NCBI GenBank assembly: GCA_020632715.1
Contig: JACKFA010000004.1
Coordinates: 62,001 to 126,000 of the forward strand
From: Deltaproteobacteria bacterium
GTDB lineage: Bacteria; Myxococcota_A; UBA9042; PHBI01
DNA: 64,000 nt
Reading direction: 5' to 3'
In this document: one piece after another, positions 15,582-26,900 of the stretch
How positions within the stretch are numbered: the stretch's first letter is position 1
Layout: each line of letters opens with the position of its first letter
Notes under the pieces: model-generated
What the model saw: the letters and a program-made list of their open reading frames with translations, nothing else
What the model was told of the DNA's origin: nothing
Databases searched by the model: none
Position numbers and translations under genes: made by a program

Positions 15582-16910
15582 ATGCGCCACGCCGCCCTCG
15601 CCCTCGCCGCCCTCGCCCTCCCGACGCTCCTCGCCGCCGCATGCGGCGACGACAAGGCGGGCGGCGTCGCCTCCGAGTCGACCGCCGCCCTCTGCTCCGA
15701 CCAGCGCGACAACGACGGCGACGGCTTCACCGACTGTGCCGACCAGGACTGCTGGCGCTCCGCCGCCTGCGACGGCGACGCGATCGGCGGCGACACCGCG
15801 ACCGCCGACACCACCAGCGCCGCCGACGCCACGACCACCGCCCCCGGCGACGACGTCGCGCCCGACGCCACCGCCGACACGTCCACCCCCGACGACACCG
15901 ACGCGAGCGGCCTCTGCGACCCCTGCGGCCCCGGCACCGTCACCGGCCGCGTCTGCGCCCCGAACGAGCACACCTACGTCTCCGACGCCCTCGTCGTCAT
16001 CGACGGCACCGGCTGCGACGGCCAGCTCTTCCACCGCGAGGTCCGCTCCGGCGCCGACGGCAGCTGGACCCTCACCGACGTCCCCTGCGGCCTCCACAAC
16101 CTCGTCATCACCAAGGGCAGCTTCGTCGCCGCGAGCAACGTCGCCGTCCGCTCGGGCCAGACCACCGACCTCACCGGCGCCGGCCAGAAGCTCTGCTTCG
16201 ACGCCGACACCACCGCCATCGCCGTCCTCGGCGGCAACTGGGACGACATCGAGGGCCTCCTCGCCCAGCTCGGCCTCGACTACGACCTCTACAGCGACGA
16301 CGAGACCGCCGGCGCCGAGGGCACCCTCGTCGACCTCCTCTCGAGCCCCGAGAAGCTCGCCCGCTACGAGATCATCTTCGCCGACTGCGGCGGCGCCAAC
16401 GGCTGGATGCCGCAAGACCACCTCGACGTCATGCCGAACCTCAAGACCTGGGTCCTCGCCGGCGGCTCCCTCTACATGAGCGACTACGCCTGGGTCTACG
16501 GCGAGTGGGCCTTCCCCGACGCCATCGAGTTCCAGGGCAGCGACAGCGTCTTCGACATGTACACCGACAAGAGCCCGCAGATGATCCCGAGCGACCAGAC
16601 CATCACCGCCACCGTCACCGACGGCGCCCTCGCGACCTACCTCGGCAAGAACACCCTCACCGTCGTCTTCGACCGCGGCCCGCAGATCGCCCCCGACCAC
16701 GCCGGCGTCGGCACCTTCGCCCACGTCGTCGGCAGCTTCTCGCCGCTCCTCGAGATCGGCACCGACTTCCGCGCCTCGGACGTCCCCCTCGCCCTCTCCT
16801 ACGTCCCGAGCCCCGGCGCCGGCCGCGTCATCTACACGAACTTCCACAACGACGCCCAGGCCACCGACGACATGCTCACCGTCATCCAGTACCTCGTGTT
16901 CACCCTGTAG
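15582..16910 (+). CDS. Lipoprotein with Ca-binding motif, CarboxypepD-like and GATase-like domains
   Basis: 442 residues. The lipoprotein signal ends at Cys21 (LAAAC). Residues 38-63 hold a C-x-D-x-RDNDGDGFTDCADQDC motif of the calcium-binding DxDxDG type that recurs in the gene at 52060. A Thr/Asp-Ala linker follows. A carboxypeptidase-regulatory-like beta domain is next (GTVTGRVCAPNEHTYVSDALV...GSWTLTDVPCGLHNLVITKG). The C-terminal 240 residues resemble the glutamine-amidotransferase or ThuA-like fold (TTAIAVLGGNWDDIEGLL, LARYEIIFADCGGANGW, GRVIYTNFHND), without an evident catalytic triad. It is probably a surface protein binding a ligand or polymer. The hydrolase gene starts only 6 bp after its stop, so the two form an operon. 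Confidence 0.82.
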   Translation: MRHAALALAALALPTLLAAACGDDKAGGVASESTAALCSDQRDNDGDGFTDCADQDCWRSAACDGDAIGGDTATADTTSAADATTTAPGDDVAPDATADTSTPDDTDASGLCDPCGPGTVTGRVCAPNEHTYVSDALVVIDGTGCDGQLFHREVRSGADGSWTLTDVPCGLHNLVITKGSFVAASNVAVRSGQTTDLTGAGQKLCFDADTTAIAVLGGNWDDIEGLLAQLGLDYDLYSDDETAGAEGTLVDLLSSPEKLARYEIIFADCGGANGWMPQDHLDVMPNLKTWVLAGGSLYMSDYAWVYGEWAFPDAIEFQGSDSVFDMYTDKSPQMIPSDQTITATVTDGALATYLGKNTLTVVFDRGPQIAPDHAGVGTFAHVVGSFSPLLEIGTDFRASDVPLALSYVPSPGAGRVIYTNFHNDAQATDDMLTVIQYLVFTL

Positions 16911-16916
16911 CCGCCG

Positions 16917-17810
16917 ATGTCGCCGCCCCTCCCGGCCGCCCTCGCCGACTGGCGCGCGACCGGCCGCGACCTCCACGTCCACGGCCGCCGCGTCTTCGTC
17001 CACGACCTCCCCGGCCCCACCGCCGACGCGCCCGTCCTCGCCTTCCTCCACGGCTTCCCGACCTCCTCCCACGACCTCGCCCCCGCCCTCGCCGCCCTCC
17101 GCGCCCGCTGCCGCGTCGTCGCCCACGACCACGTCGGCTTCGGCCTCTCCGAGAAGCCCCCGGGCGACGCCTACGGCTACAGCCTCTTCGAGCAGGCCGA
17201 CGTCGCCCTGGGCGTCTGGGCCGCCCTCGGCGTCTCCCGCGCCCACCTCGTCGCCCACGACTACGGCACGAGCGTCCTCACCGAGCTCCTCGCCCGCCGC
17301 GAGCGCGGCCTCCTCCCGCTCGACGTCGCCTCCATCACCCTGTCGAACGGCAGCGTCCACCTCGACCTCGCGCGCCTCTCCTGGCCGCAGAAGCTCATGC
17401 GCTCCCCGCGCGTCGGCCCGCTGTTCACGCGCCTCGCGAGCGAGCGCCTCTTCCACCGCCGCATGCGCGCCCTCTTCGGCCGCCCCGACGCCGTCGACCC
17501 CGCCACCGTCGGCGCCATGTGGGCCCTCGTCGTCCACGACGGCGGCCGCGCCGCCCTGACCCCGCTCTCCCGCTACCTCGACGAGCGCGTCCGCTACGCC
17601 CGCCGCTGGCACGGCGCCCTCGAGCGCTGCGATCTCCCGGCCCACGTCCTCTGGGGCCGCGCCGATCCCATCGCCGTCCCCGCGATCGCCGAGCGCCTCG
17701 CCGCCGAGATCCCCGGCGCCACCCTCACCTGGCTCGACGACGTCGGGCACTACCCGACCCTCGAGGCCCCCGATCGCTGGGCCGCAGCCGCCCTCGCCGC
17801 GCTCCCCTGA
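16917..17810 (+). CDS. Alpha/beta hydrolase, MEST/PEG1-like
   Basis: 297 residues, cytosolic (no signal). It is an alpha/beta-hydrolase fold with oxyanion motif HGFP at 45-48, a nucleophile elbow A-H-D-Y-G giving Asp115 as nucleophile, an acid candidate Asp250 (GRADPI) and His278 in DDVGHYPTLEAP. An Asp nucleophile is typical of epoxide hydrolases and haloalkane dehalogenases. The stretch SITLSNGSVHLDLARLSWPQK, the segment RYLDERVRYARRWHGALE and the end motif match the vertebrate MEST/PEG1 subfamily from memory. Substrate unknown. The gene is transcriptionally coupled to the lipoprotein gene ending at 16910. Confidence 0.88.
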   Translation: MSPPLPAALADWRATGRDLHVHGRRVFVHDLPGPTADAPVLAFLHGFPTSSHDLAPALAALRARCRVVAHDHVGFGLSEKPPGDAYGYSLFEQADVALGVWAALGVSRAHLVAHDYGTSVLTELLARRERGLLPLDVASITLSNGSVHLDLARLSWPQKLMRSPRVGPLFTRLASERLFHRRMRALFGRPDAVDPATVGAMWALVVHDGGRAALTPLSRYLDERVRYARRWHGALERCDLPAHVLWGRADPIAVPAIAERLAAEIPGATLTWLDDVGHYPTLEAPDRWAAAALAALP

Positions 17811-17897
17811 CCGCCCACCGCGCCGTGGCACTCTCGCCCGCGCCAATGTGCCGGTCGCACGATATGCGGCGATTCCGACCGCCGCGACGGGCCCGTC

Positions 17898-17926
17898 CTT
17901 GTCGTGGCCGAGCGCGCTGAGTAGGG
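17898..17926 (+). promoter_or_regulatory. Promoter of the giant lipoprotein gene
   Basis: TTGTCG (17898-17903) and TAGGGT (17921-17926) with a 17-bp spacer, 29 nt before the ATG at 17956. Confidence 0.6.
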
Positions 17927-17955
17927 TACGCGCACCCCTCTAAATCGAGGCTCCG

Positions 17956-20900
17956 ATGGGTCTGGCGCGTCACTTTGCCCTCGCGTTCCCCCTCCTGCTC
18001 GCCCTGGTCCTCGCCGCCTGCGGCGACGACCCCAAGCCCGACACCACGCCGCCGACCGTCGTCATCGACGCGCCCGCGGCCGGCGACGTCGTCGGCACCT
18101 CGCTCACCGTCACCGGCACCGCCACCGACCCGAAGAAGAAAGGCCAGAAGTCCCCCTCCGGCGTCGCGACCGTCACCGTCAACGGCGTCGCCGCCACCCT
18201 CGACGGCGGCCGCTTCAGCGCGACCCTCGAGGACCTCCCCCGCGGCCCCCTGACCGTCGACGTCGTCGCCACCGACAAGCGCGGCAACGTCGGCGGCGCC
18301 CAGGTGAGCGTCACCGTCGGCCCCCCGCCCATCCGCCTCTTCATCACGCCGTACGCGCTCACCCTCCGGAAGCTCGGCGAGCCCGTGGCGCTCGACGTGA
18401 ACGCCCTCGGCCAGGACCACACCCTCTTCCGCCTGACGACCGGCGTCACCTTCACGAGCGACGACCCCACCGTCGCCACGGTCGACGCGACCGGCGCCGT
18501 GACCGCCGTCGCGAACGGCGCGACCCGCGTCCGCGCGGCCGTCGGCGACGTCGCGACCGACGTGGCCGTGGCCGTCGACGTCGACTCGACGCCCCCCGCC
18601 GAGCCGGAGCTCTTCACCTACGCGCCGCAGACCAACCTCGCCTCGCAGGCGTGGCTCGGGAAGACCGAGCCCTACGCGCAGATCGACGTCACCGGCGGCG
18701 CCGCCCCGCTCACGCTCCACGCCGACGTCCGCGGGCGCTTCGTCGTCGACGTGCCGCTCGTCGCCGGCCGCCTCAACGAGCTCGCGGTCACCCTCACCGA
18801 CGACGTGGGCAACGCCGCGACCTACCCGTTCCCGATCCGCCAGAACGCCGCCTTCCCCGACCGCGGCATGCTCCACCGCAGCTTCGGCCGCTCCGAGGTC
18901 GCCTTCGGCGCCGAGCTCGTCGGCCTCCCGGGCGAGGTCCTGCCGCACCCGATGATCGTGCGCGCCACCGACAACGCCGGGAACCCGCTCACGAACACGG
19001 ACGTCGAGTTCCGGATCATCGAGGGCGCAGGCGCGCTCTCGGCGCGCGGCCCGCTCGACTTCGACGGCACGCAGCCGGCGCGGGTCACCGCCGTCACCGA
19101 CGCCGAGGGCTACGCGCGCGTCTGGTGGCAGCTCTCCGCCGGCTTCCTCGACGCGAACGAGCTCATCGCGCGCCTCCCGGGCGACGTGGGCGTGCCCGTG
19201 AGCTACGAGGCCGAGACGCTCCAGCCGCAGGGCGGCGTCACGACCATCCTCGGCGAGGTCGACGACGAGTACCGCGTCGGCGCGCGCGACCTCTCCGTGA
19301 AGCTCACGAGCGGCGGCGCCGAGACGCGCACGGACGACCGCGGGCGCTTCGTCCTGACCGTGCCGGACAGCGTGTTCACGAACCCGGCGCGCGCCATCGA
19401 CGGCAGCAGCGGGCGCGTCGTGACCGTGCTCCTGAACGACGACGGCAGCGGCGGGGGTGCTGGCTTCACGCGCAACACCTTCCCGATGACGGTCTTCCCG
19501 GGGCAGCAGAACAAGCCCCTCGGGCCGTTCAACCTGCCGCGGATCCCGAGCGGGCTCACGCTCGACCTCGACGCGAACGGCGTCGTGAAGACCGAGGGCA
19601 CCATCGCGCTCGCCGCCTACGACGGCGCGCTCCCGACCATCCTGCACGTGCCGGTCGGCACCAAGGTGACCTGGCCCGACAGCGTGCCGGCGGACCACCG
19701 GAAGCTCGCGCTCATCCAGGTGCCGATCAACGCGACGCCGATGCCGATGCCCGACGGCTACTTCACGAACTTCATCGTCGGCGTGCAGCCGGGCGGCACG
19801 ACGTTCGACCCGCCGCTCCCCATCGAGATCCCGAACGCCGACGGCAACCCGCCGGGCGCGGCCGTGGACCTCCGAGCCTGGGATCACGTGCTGTCGCGCT
19901 ACGTCGACAGCGGGCGGGGCACCGTGAGCGACGACGGGCTCTACATCCGGAGCGACGCGGGCGCCGGGATCCGCATGGGCGCCTGGCACGGCGCCACGCG
20001 CGACCCCGACGAGCCGTGCGTCGTCACCTACACGATCTCGTCGCCCGGGCGCGCGGCGACGCAGGACCAGACGAACCCGATCCCGACCCCCAAGGAGAAG
20101 AAGTGCGTCTGCGTCGTGAACGGCGTGAAGAGCGCGTGTCAGATCACCGAGAAGGGGGAGCCCGGGAAGCCCGCGACCACGCAGACCATCACCGCGCCGT
20201 GCAAGGCGGCCGGGCCGCGGCCGCCGGGGGACCAGCCCGACAACAAGCCGAAGCCGCCGAAGCCGAAGATCGAGGTGAAGTGCGAGGAGGACGTGAAGCC
20301 GCTCAAGATCGTGCGGCCGACGCCCCCGAAGTACAAGGACAAGATCGGCGCCACCGTGCTCTTCGGGGCGCGCTGCCTCGACGGCAAGAGCGACGGCGAC
20401 ATCACGTGGAAGGCGAGCGGCGGACAGCTCCTGTCGGCCGGCGGCGGCTCAGCGCGCGTGAAGTTCCCCGACAAGGGCAAGTTCACCATCACGGCGTCCG
20501 CGGACACCGAGACCTGCAAGGGCTCCGACAGCATCGTCGTCACCATCGAGCCGTGCGTGGACGTCGGCACCGTCAGGGTCTGCGGCGACACGATCCACGA
20601 CGACGGCGGCGGCAAGTACACCGTCGGGCCGCAGGCGACCCTCGGCATCGTCGCGCCCGAGGAGGGCACGGACGCCGCCGACACCACCATCGCGAACGCG
20701 GGGCAGTTCCTGAAGTGCTCGAAGTCGCTCGTCGCGGACACGGCCGCGAACAAAGTGACAGGCGATTGCCGGCTGTCACTCGATATCGCCATCCCGGCGA
20801 TCGGCAAGACCTGGAAGGACCGCGGCTACTACGACGGCCCCTTCACGCTCGCCGGCGACGGCAAGTTCGCGTTCTCCTTCGCGGAGTACGTCGGCAACAG

Positions 20901-23900
20901 CCAGGGGCAGCTCTTCGACATCATCCTCTTCCCCATCGCGATGGCGAGCGGCGGCACCGCCGAGCTGCGGCCGGACGGCGTCGCCATCGGCTTCCCGGCG
21001 GTCCAGTTCATGAAGCCGAAGACCACCGAGGTCGCGGAGAACCTCGCCTTCAGCACGAAGGACTGCGGGGCGGCCGAGGCGACGACGACGAGCGGCGACA
21101 AGATCAAGGTGCCGGAGTGCGATCTGCAGGAGGGCGTGCTCATCAAGGAGGAGCGCGCCAGCAACATCACCTTCAGCGTCGACCGGCTGCTCCTCTCGCC
21201 GGTGAGCTCGGACATCGACGTCACATTCAAATATGACAAGGAGGTCGAGCTCGGCGGCGGCTCGTTCAACAAGATCGAGGCCACCTACAAGGGCGTGACC
21301 GACCAGATCGCCGGCACCGTCGGGTTCTCGATCGGGCCGAAGCTGAAGCGGATCGGGTTCGAGCTCTCGGGCGAGTGGGCCGAGGGCAAGATGACCAAGG
21401 CGAGCCTCAAGGCGAGCTTCGCCAAGCGCTTCGGCGACCTGCCCGTCGCGCTCCCCGGGATCCCGATCTGGCCCGCGAGCGCGGGGCCGCTCTACCTCAC
21501 CGCCATCACGCTCTCCGTGACGAACCCGTGCTACATCACGGGCGGCTGCCCTCAGACCTACCCGACGATGACCGTCTCGAGCGACGTCGCCGTCGGCCCC
21601 GCCGTGGTCGTCGGCGGCGAGGAGGTGTCGGCCATCACGGGGTCGCTCACTGGCACATGGCAGACCTACCCCACGAAGATCGAGCTCTCGGGCACGGCGC
21701 AGCTCCTCGGCAAGGTCACGGGCGCCATCCGCGCCGTCGACACGGGCGAGATCGCCGGCTACGAGTCGGTGCTCGTCTCCGGGCTCGGCACGCTCAAGGG
21801 CGCCATCGGCCTCGACTTCAACAACGACCGCGACGCCAAGGTCTACCTGAACGGGAGCCTGACCTTCAACAACCCCCTGAGCGTGAAGGACCCGCTCGCG
21901 GTCGCCGAGGTGAGCACCTCCATCACGCGGAGCGGCGACAACTTCGTCGGGCGGGCCTCGGTCGGCGGGAAGCTCTACATCCCGAAGTTCAAGATCTGGA
22001 AGCTCGGCCCCTTCGGCGGCCAGCAGTACGCCGGCGCCAACCTCTTCATCGTGTCGCAGTCGCTCCCGGCGAAGCCGCACGACCCCGTGATGGAGGTCTC
22101 GGGCGACGTCATGACCTACACGCCCGGCTTCGGCGCCACGAGCTGCAGCGCCCGGCTCAGCGTCGAGTACGGCGTCTTCGTGTTCTGCACGAACGCGACC
22201 GTCGGCGGCGTGCCGGTGGCGAGCCTCGACGGCGTCTACGGCAACTACAACGCGTCGACGCCGGCGCTCGCGCCGAGCATCGGCCTCGCCGCGGGCGACA
22301 CGCAGCGCCTCCAGTTCGACGGCACCGCGCCCGAGGTCGAGGTCATCGAGCCCATCGAGGGGCTCTGGCTCCAGATCGAGCACGACGGCGGCGTCACCTA
22401 CGACCTCGAGCTCCCGGGCGGCGCGGTCGTCCACCACGACGCCGACGTGGATCCCGCGAACCTCCCGCCGGCCGCGTGGATCGAGCTCGAGGGCGACGAC
22501 ACGCACCCCGCGCAGAACGCCTGGGTCGTGCCGGTCGCCGAGCCCGGCGCGTACCGCCTCGTGAACATCGAGCCGCCGCAGGCCGCGATCCGCATGATCG
22601 CGCGCAGCGCGCCCGAGCCCGCGTCCTTCGCGTTCGACGAGCCGCTCGTCGCGGACGACGGCGCCGTCGACGTCGTCTGGACCGCGGCGCACCCGCGCGC
22701 CGCCGTGAGCGTCGTGCTCTCGCGCGAGGACGTCGCGCGCCCCGGCGAGCTCATCGAGGTCGCGACCGTCGACGACGCGCTCACCACGACGAGCGCCACG
22801 TGGTCCCTCGACGGCGTGCCCCCCGGCGACTACCGCGTCGTCGCGAGCGTGCGCGCCGGCGACGACGCCCCCACCACGGTCCGCTCGACCTCGGTCATCC
22901 ACGTGGCCGGCGCCGCCGGCTCGACGGACGTGCCGGCGCTCGTGCGCGTGGCGCCGGGCGCGCCGCCGCGGGTGAGCTGGCTCCCGGTGCCGGGCGCGAG
23001 CGGCTACCGCGTCCACTGGGAGCCGGCGTTCACGGTGCCCGACTTCTTCGCGCGGGTCGCGGCCGGCGGCGTCGCGAGCGGCCTCCCGGACGGCGTCCGG
23101 CTCGCGGTCTGCGCGGGCGGCGACGCGTCGCCGGTCGGCGAGGGGCACACCTGGGTCGACCTCGCCGGGGTCGTCGACGGCTGCGTCGTGACGGTGACCG
23201 TGAGCGCCGACTTCGAGGACCGCGCGAGCGCCTCGGCCGCGCCCGTGCGCTTCGGCGACGGGCTCGCCGACCCGACGCGCGTGCGCCCGCCGAAGACGGC
23301 GCGCGCCGGCGAGGCGCTGAGCGCGGTGCTCACGACCGGCGCGGACGCGGCGCGGCTCATGGCGCTCTCGCTGTCGAGCGGGGTCTCGCTCGCGGGCGGG
23401 ACGCTCGCGTGGACGCCGACGCTCGGCGGCGACAGCGCGGTGATAGGGATCATCGAGACCCGAGCCGACGGGACGCGCCTCCTCGCGGACGTCGTGGCGA
23501 TCGACGCGCTGGGCGCCGATCAGCCCGCCGTGCCCGAGCTCGTCGGGCCCGACGTCATCGAGGGCGTCGTCGGCGAGGCGCTCGCCGTGCCCATCGGCTA
23601 CCGTTTCGCCGCGGACAGCGGCACCGCCGCGGTCGCGCCCGTCGTGGTCGACGGCCCGCCGGGGCTCACGTGGGACGGCGAGACGGTCGCCTGGACGCCG
23701 TCGCGCGACGAGGCGGTCGGCGGCGCGGGTGCTGTGCCCTTCACGCTGCAGGTCGTCGACCCGACGACCGGGCTCCGCGGTCGCCGCACGTGGGTCGTGC
23801 ACTTCGCGGACCGCGACGGCGACGGGCTCGACGACGACTACGAGGCCGCGAGCGGGCTCGATCCGGCGGTGCCGGACGACGCTGGCGCCGACCCGGACGC

Positions 23901-26900
23901 GGACGGGCTCACGCACGCGCAGGAGCAGGCGCTCGGCACGCGCGGCGACGCCCGCGACAGCGACGGCGACGGGCTCGACGACAAGGCGGAGAGCCAGGCG
24001 GGGACGGACCCGCGCCAGGTCGACAGCGACGGCGACGGGCTCGCGGACGGGAGCGAGGCGGCGCTCGGGGCCGACCCGACGAAGGCCGACACGGACGGCG
24101 ACGGCGTCGACGACGGCGCGGAGATCGCGGCCGGGACGGACCCGGACGGGGGTGCTGCCGACGCGGACGGCGACGACCTCTCCGACGAGGAGGAGGCGCG
24201 CTACGGCACCGATCCCGCCGTCGCCGACACGGACGGCGACGGCTGCGACGACGGCGAGGAGGTCCACGCGATGCGGACGAGCCCGCTCGAGGTCGACACC
24301 GACCAGGACGGCGCCGGCGACTGCGACGAGGTCGCGCACGGGACGAACCCGCGCGTGACGGCGCTCGACCGCGACGTGGACGGGCTCTCCGACGACCTCG
24401 AGGCGGTGCTCGGCACCAACGCGAGCGCGACGGACACCGACGGCGACGGCTGGGACGACGGCGTCGAGGTGAGCTGGGGGAGCGACCCGACGAGCGCCGC
24501 GTCGGTGCCGGACGGAGACGCGCCGATCCCGAACGACCCGGCCGTGCTCACGGGGGAGTCGGTCGAGCTCGTCCTCGGCGGCGCGCAGGTGGTCGACGGC
24601 GGCGAGATCGTCGTGATCCCGGACGCCGACGGCGACGGCGCCGCCGACGCGTACGAGACGCTCTACGGCTACGACCCGACGAACCCCGCGGACGGCGCGA
24701 GCGACGACGACGGCGACGGGATCCCGATGTGGCGCGAGTCGCGCCTCGGCACCGACCCGAAGAAGGCGGACACCGACGGCGACGGCGCGAGCGACCTGCA
24801 GGAGCTGCAGGAGGGCACGGACCCGCTCGACCCGACGAGCAAGCCCGCGAACGGGCCGGTGACCTCGCTCGAGGTGGTGCCGCCGCGCGCGGGCCTCGTG
24901 ACCAACGCGTTCGTCGGGCCGGCGAAGCTCCAGCTCTTCGTGGTCGGGCGGCGCGCGGACGGCACGTTCACCGACCTCACGGCGTCGACCCGCGGCACGA
25001 CCTACGCCATCGACCCGCCCGAGGCCGGCGTGGTGAGCGCCGAGGGGTACGTCACGATGGAGCCGACCTACGAGGGGCCCGCCCAGGCGATCGCGTCGTC
25101 GGGGACGCTGTCTGCGGCCTGCGACATCACGGCGCGCGTGTTCACGCCGTCGGTCGTCGCGACGCTGCAGCTCACGGCGCCCACCGGGCCGGTCGCGGTC
25201 GACGGGGCGCGCCTCGTCGTGGCCGAGGGCACGGGGCTCCGCGTGGTCGACGTCGGGACGCCCGCGGCGCCGGTCGCGCTCGGGCGGCTCGAGCTCGGGC
25301 CTTCGGCCGAGGTGCGGGCCGTCGCGGTGCGCGGGACGCTCGCCGTGGCGGCGCTCGGGGCCGAGGGGATCGCGTGGTACGACATCGGCGACGGCACGCC
25401 GCGCGTGCTCGGGCGGGTGCCGCTCGCGGCCGCCGCGAACGCGGTCGTGCTCGTGGACGACCTCGTCGTCGTCGGGACCGCCGGCGGGCTCGTGACGGTG
25501 AACCCGGCGCTCCCGGGGGTCGGGCTCCTCGACCTCGACGGGGACGGGGCGGACGACCGGCTGCAGACGTCGTTCTACCCGAACACGGACTTCCGCACGG
25601 TGAGCCGCGACGGGACGTATGTCGTCGCGGGCACGGCGGGCGGCGTGCTGATGGTGATGCGGATCCGGCCCGAGGGGCTCTCGCCCGACCGCGCCGTGAC
25701 CATCGCGGACGGGCAGCCGGTGCTGTCGGCCGTGGTGGCCGGGAACGTGGCGGCGGTGGCGCTCGGGGCGGGCGGGGTGGCGCGCGTGAGCCTCGCGGGC
25801 GCGGGCGAGGTGGTCGCGCGCGACACGACCGTCGACAGCGCGCAGATCGGCGCCACGGGCGATCTCGTGCTGGCGACGAACGCGGTCCTGACGCGGCCCA
25901 TCGCCTTCTACACGACGGTCCTCCCGACGTCGCTGCCGCTCATCGGCTCGGTCGAGTCGGACATCATCCAGTTCCGCGGGCTCGCGCTCGACCGGCAGTA
26001 CTTCTACGCGACGGGGCTCAACCAGCTCGACGTGGGGCAGCACTCGGTGCACTCCGACCTGCTCGGGATCCCGCCCGTCGTGACGCCCGTCACGCCGGCG
26101 CCGGGGCGGGAGATCGCCGAGGGCGATCCCATCCCCTTCGAGGTGCGGGCGGTCGACGACGTCGGCGTGGACAGCGTGAGGCTCATCGTGAACGGTGACG
26201 AGCTCGCGTCGTTCACGGCCCCGCCGTACCGCGCCTCCCTCCGGACGCCGAACGTGTCCGTGCCGACGGAGATCACGCTCGGCGCGGACGCGCTCGACCC
26301 GGGGAACAACGTGGGCGAGATGGCGCCGTACACCGTGACCGTGACGCCCATCGTCGACACGGTGCCGCCGACGGTCACCCTCGTGGAGCCGGTCGACGGC
26401 GAGTACCTCGCGACCAACACGCCGCTGCGCGTGATCGTCAACCCGGTTGACGACCACGCGGTCGAGCACGTCGAGGTGTCGCTGAACGGGGCCGTCGTCG
26501 CGACCCTCGACGCCCCGCCCTGGGCCGCCTCCATCACGCTCCCGGCGAGCGCGCCCAGCGGCGCCGCGACGATCTCGGCCAAGGCGTTCGACTACGGCGA
26601 CAACACCGCCGAGACCACGGTCTCCGTGGTGCTCGCGGGCGTCGACCTCGTCGCGGCCGGCGTGAGCGCCATCGACGCCGGCGACGCGGCGTACGACGGG
26701 CAGGCCATCCTCATCCGCGGCGGGACGGTCGCCGTGGACGGCGCGCACACCTTCGACAAGGTCTACGTCGGGCGCGGCGGCGTGCTCACGCACCGCCCCT
26801 GGGCGGTCGCGGACGGCGCCGAGGGGCCTGGCCTCGACGTCACCGCGGCGTTCGTGGGCGTCATGGAGAGCGGCGCCATCGACGTCTCCGGCAAGGGCTA

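Noticed and set aside
23815..24850. DNA direct repeats GACGGCGACGG as a possible origin or iteron array
   Set aside because: They encode the D-x-DGDG TSP3 calcium loops of the giant lipoprotein and are explained by protein repetition.
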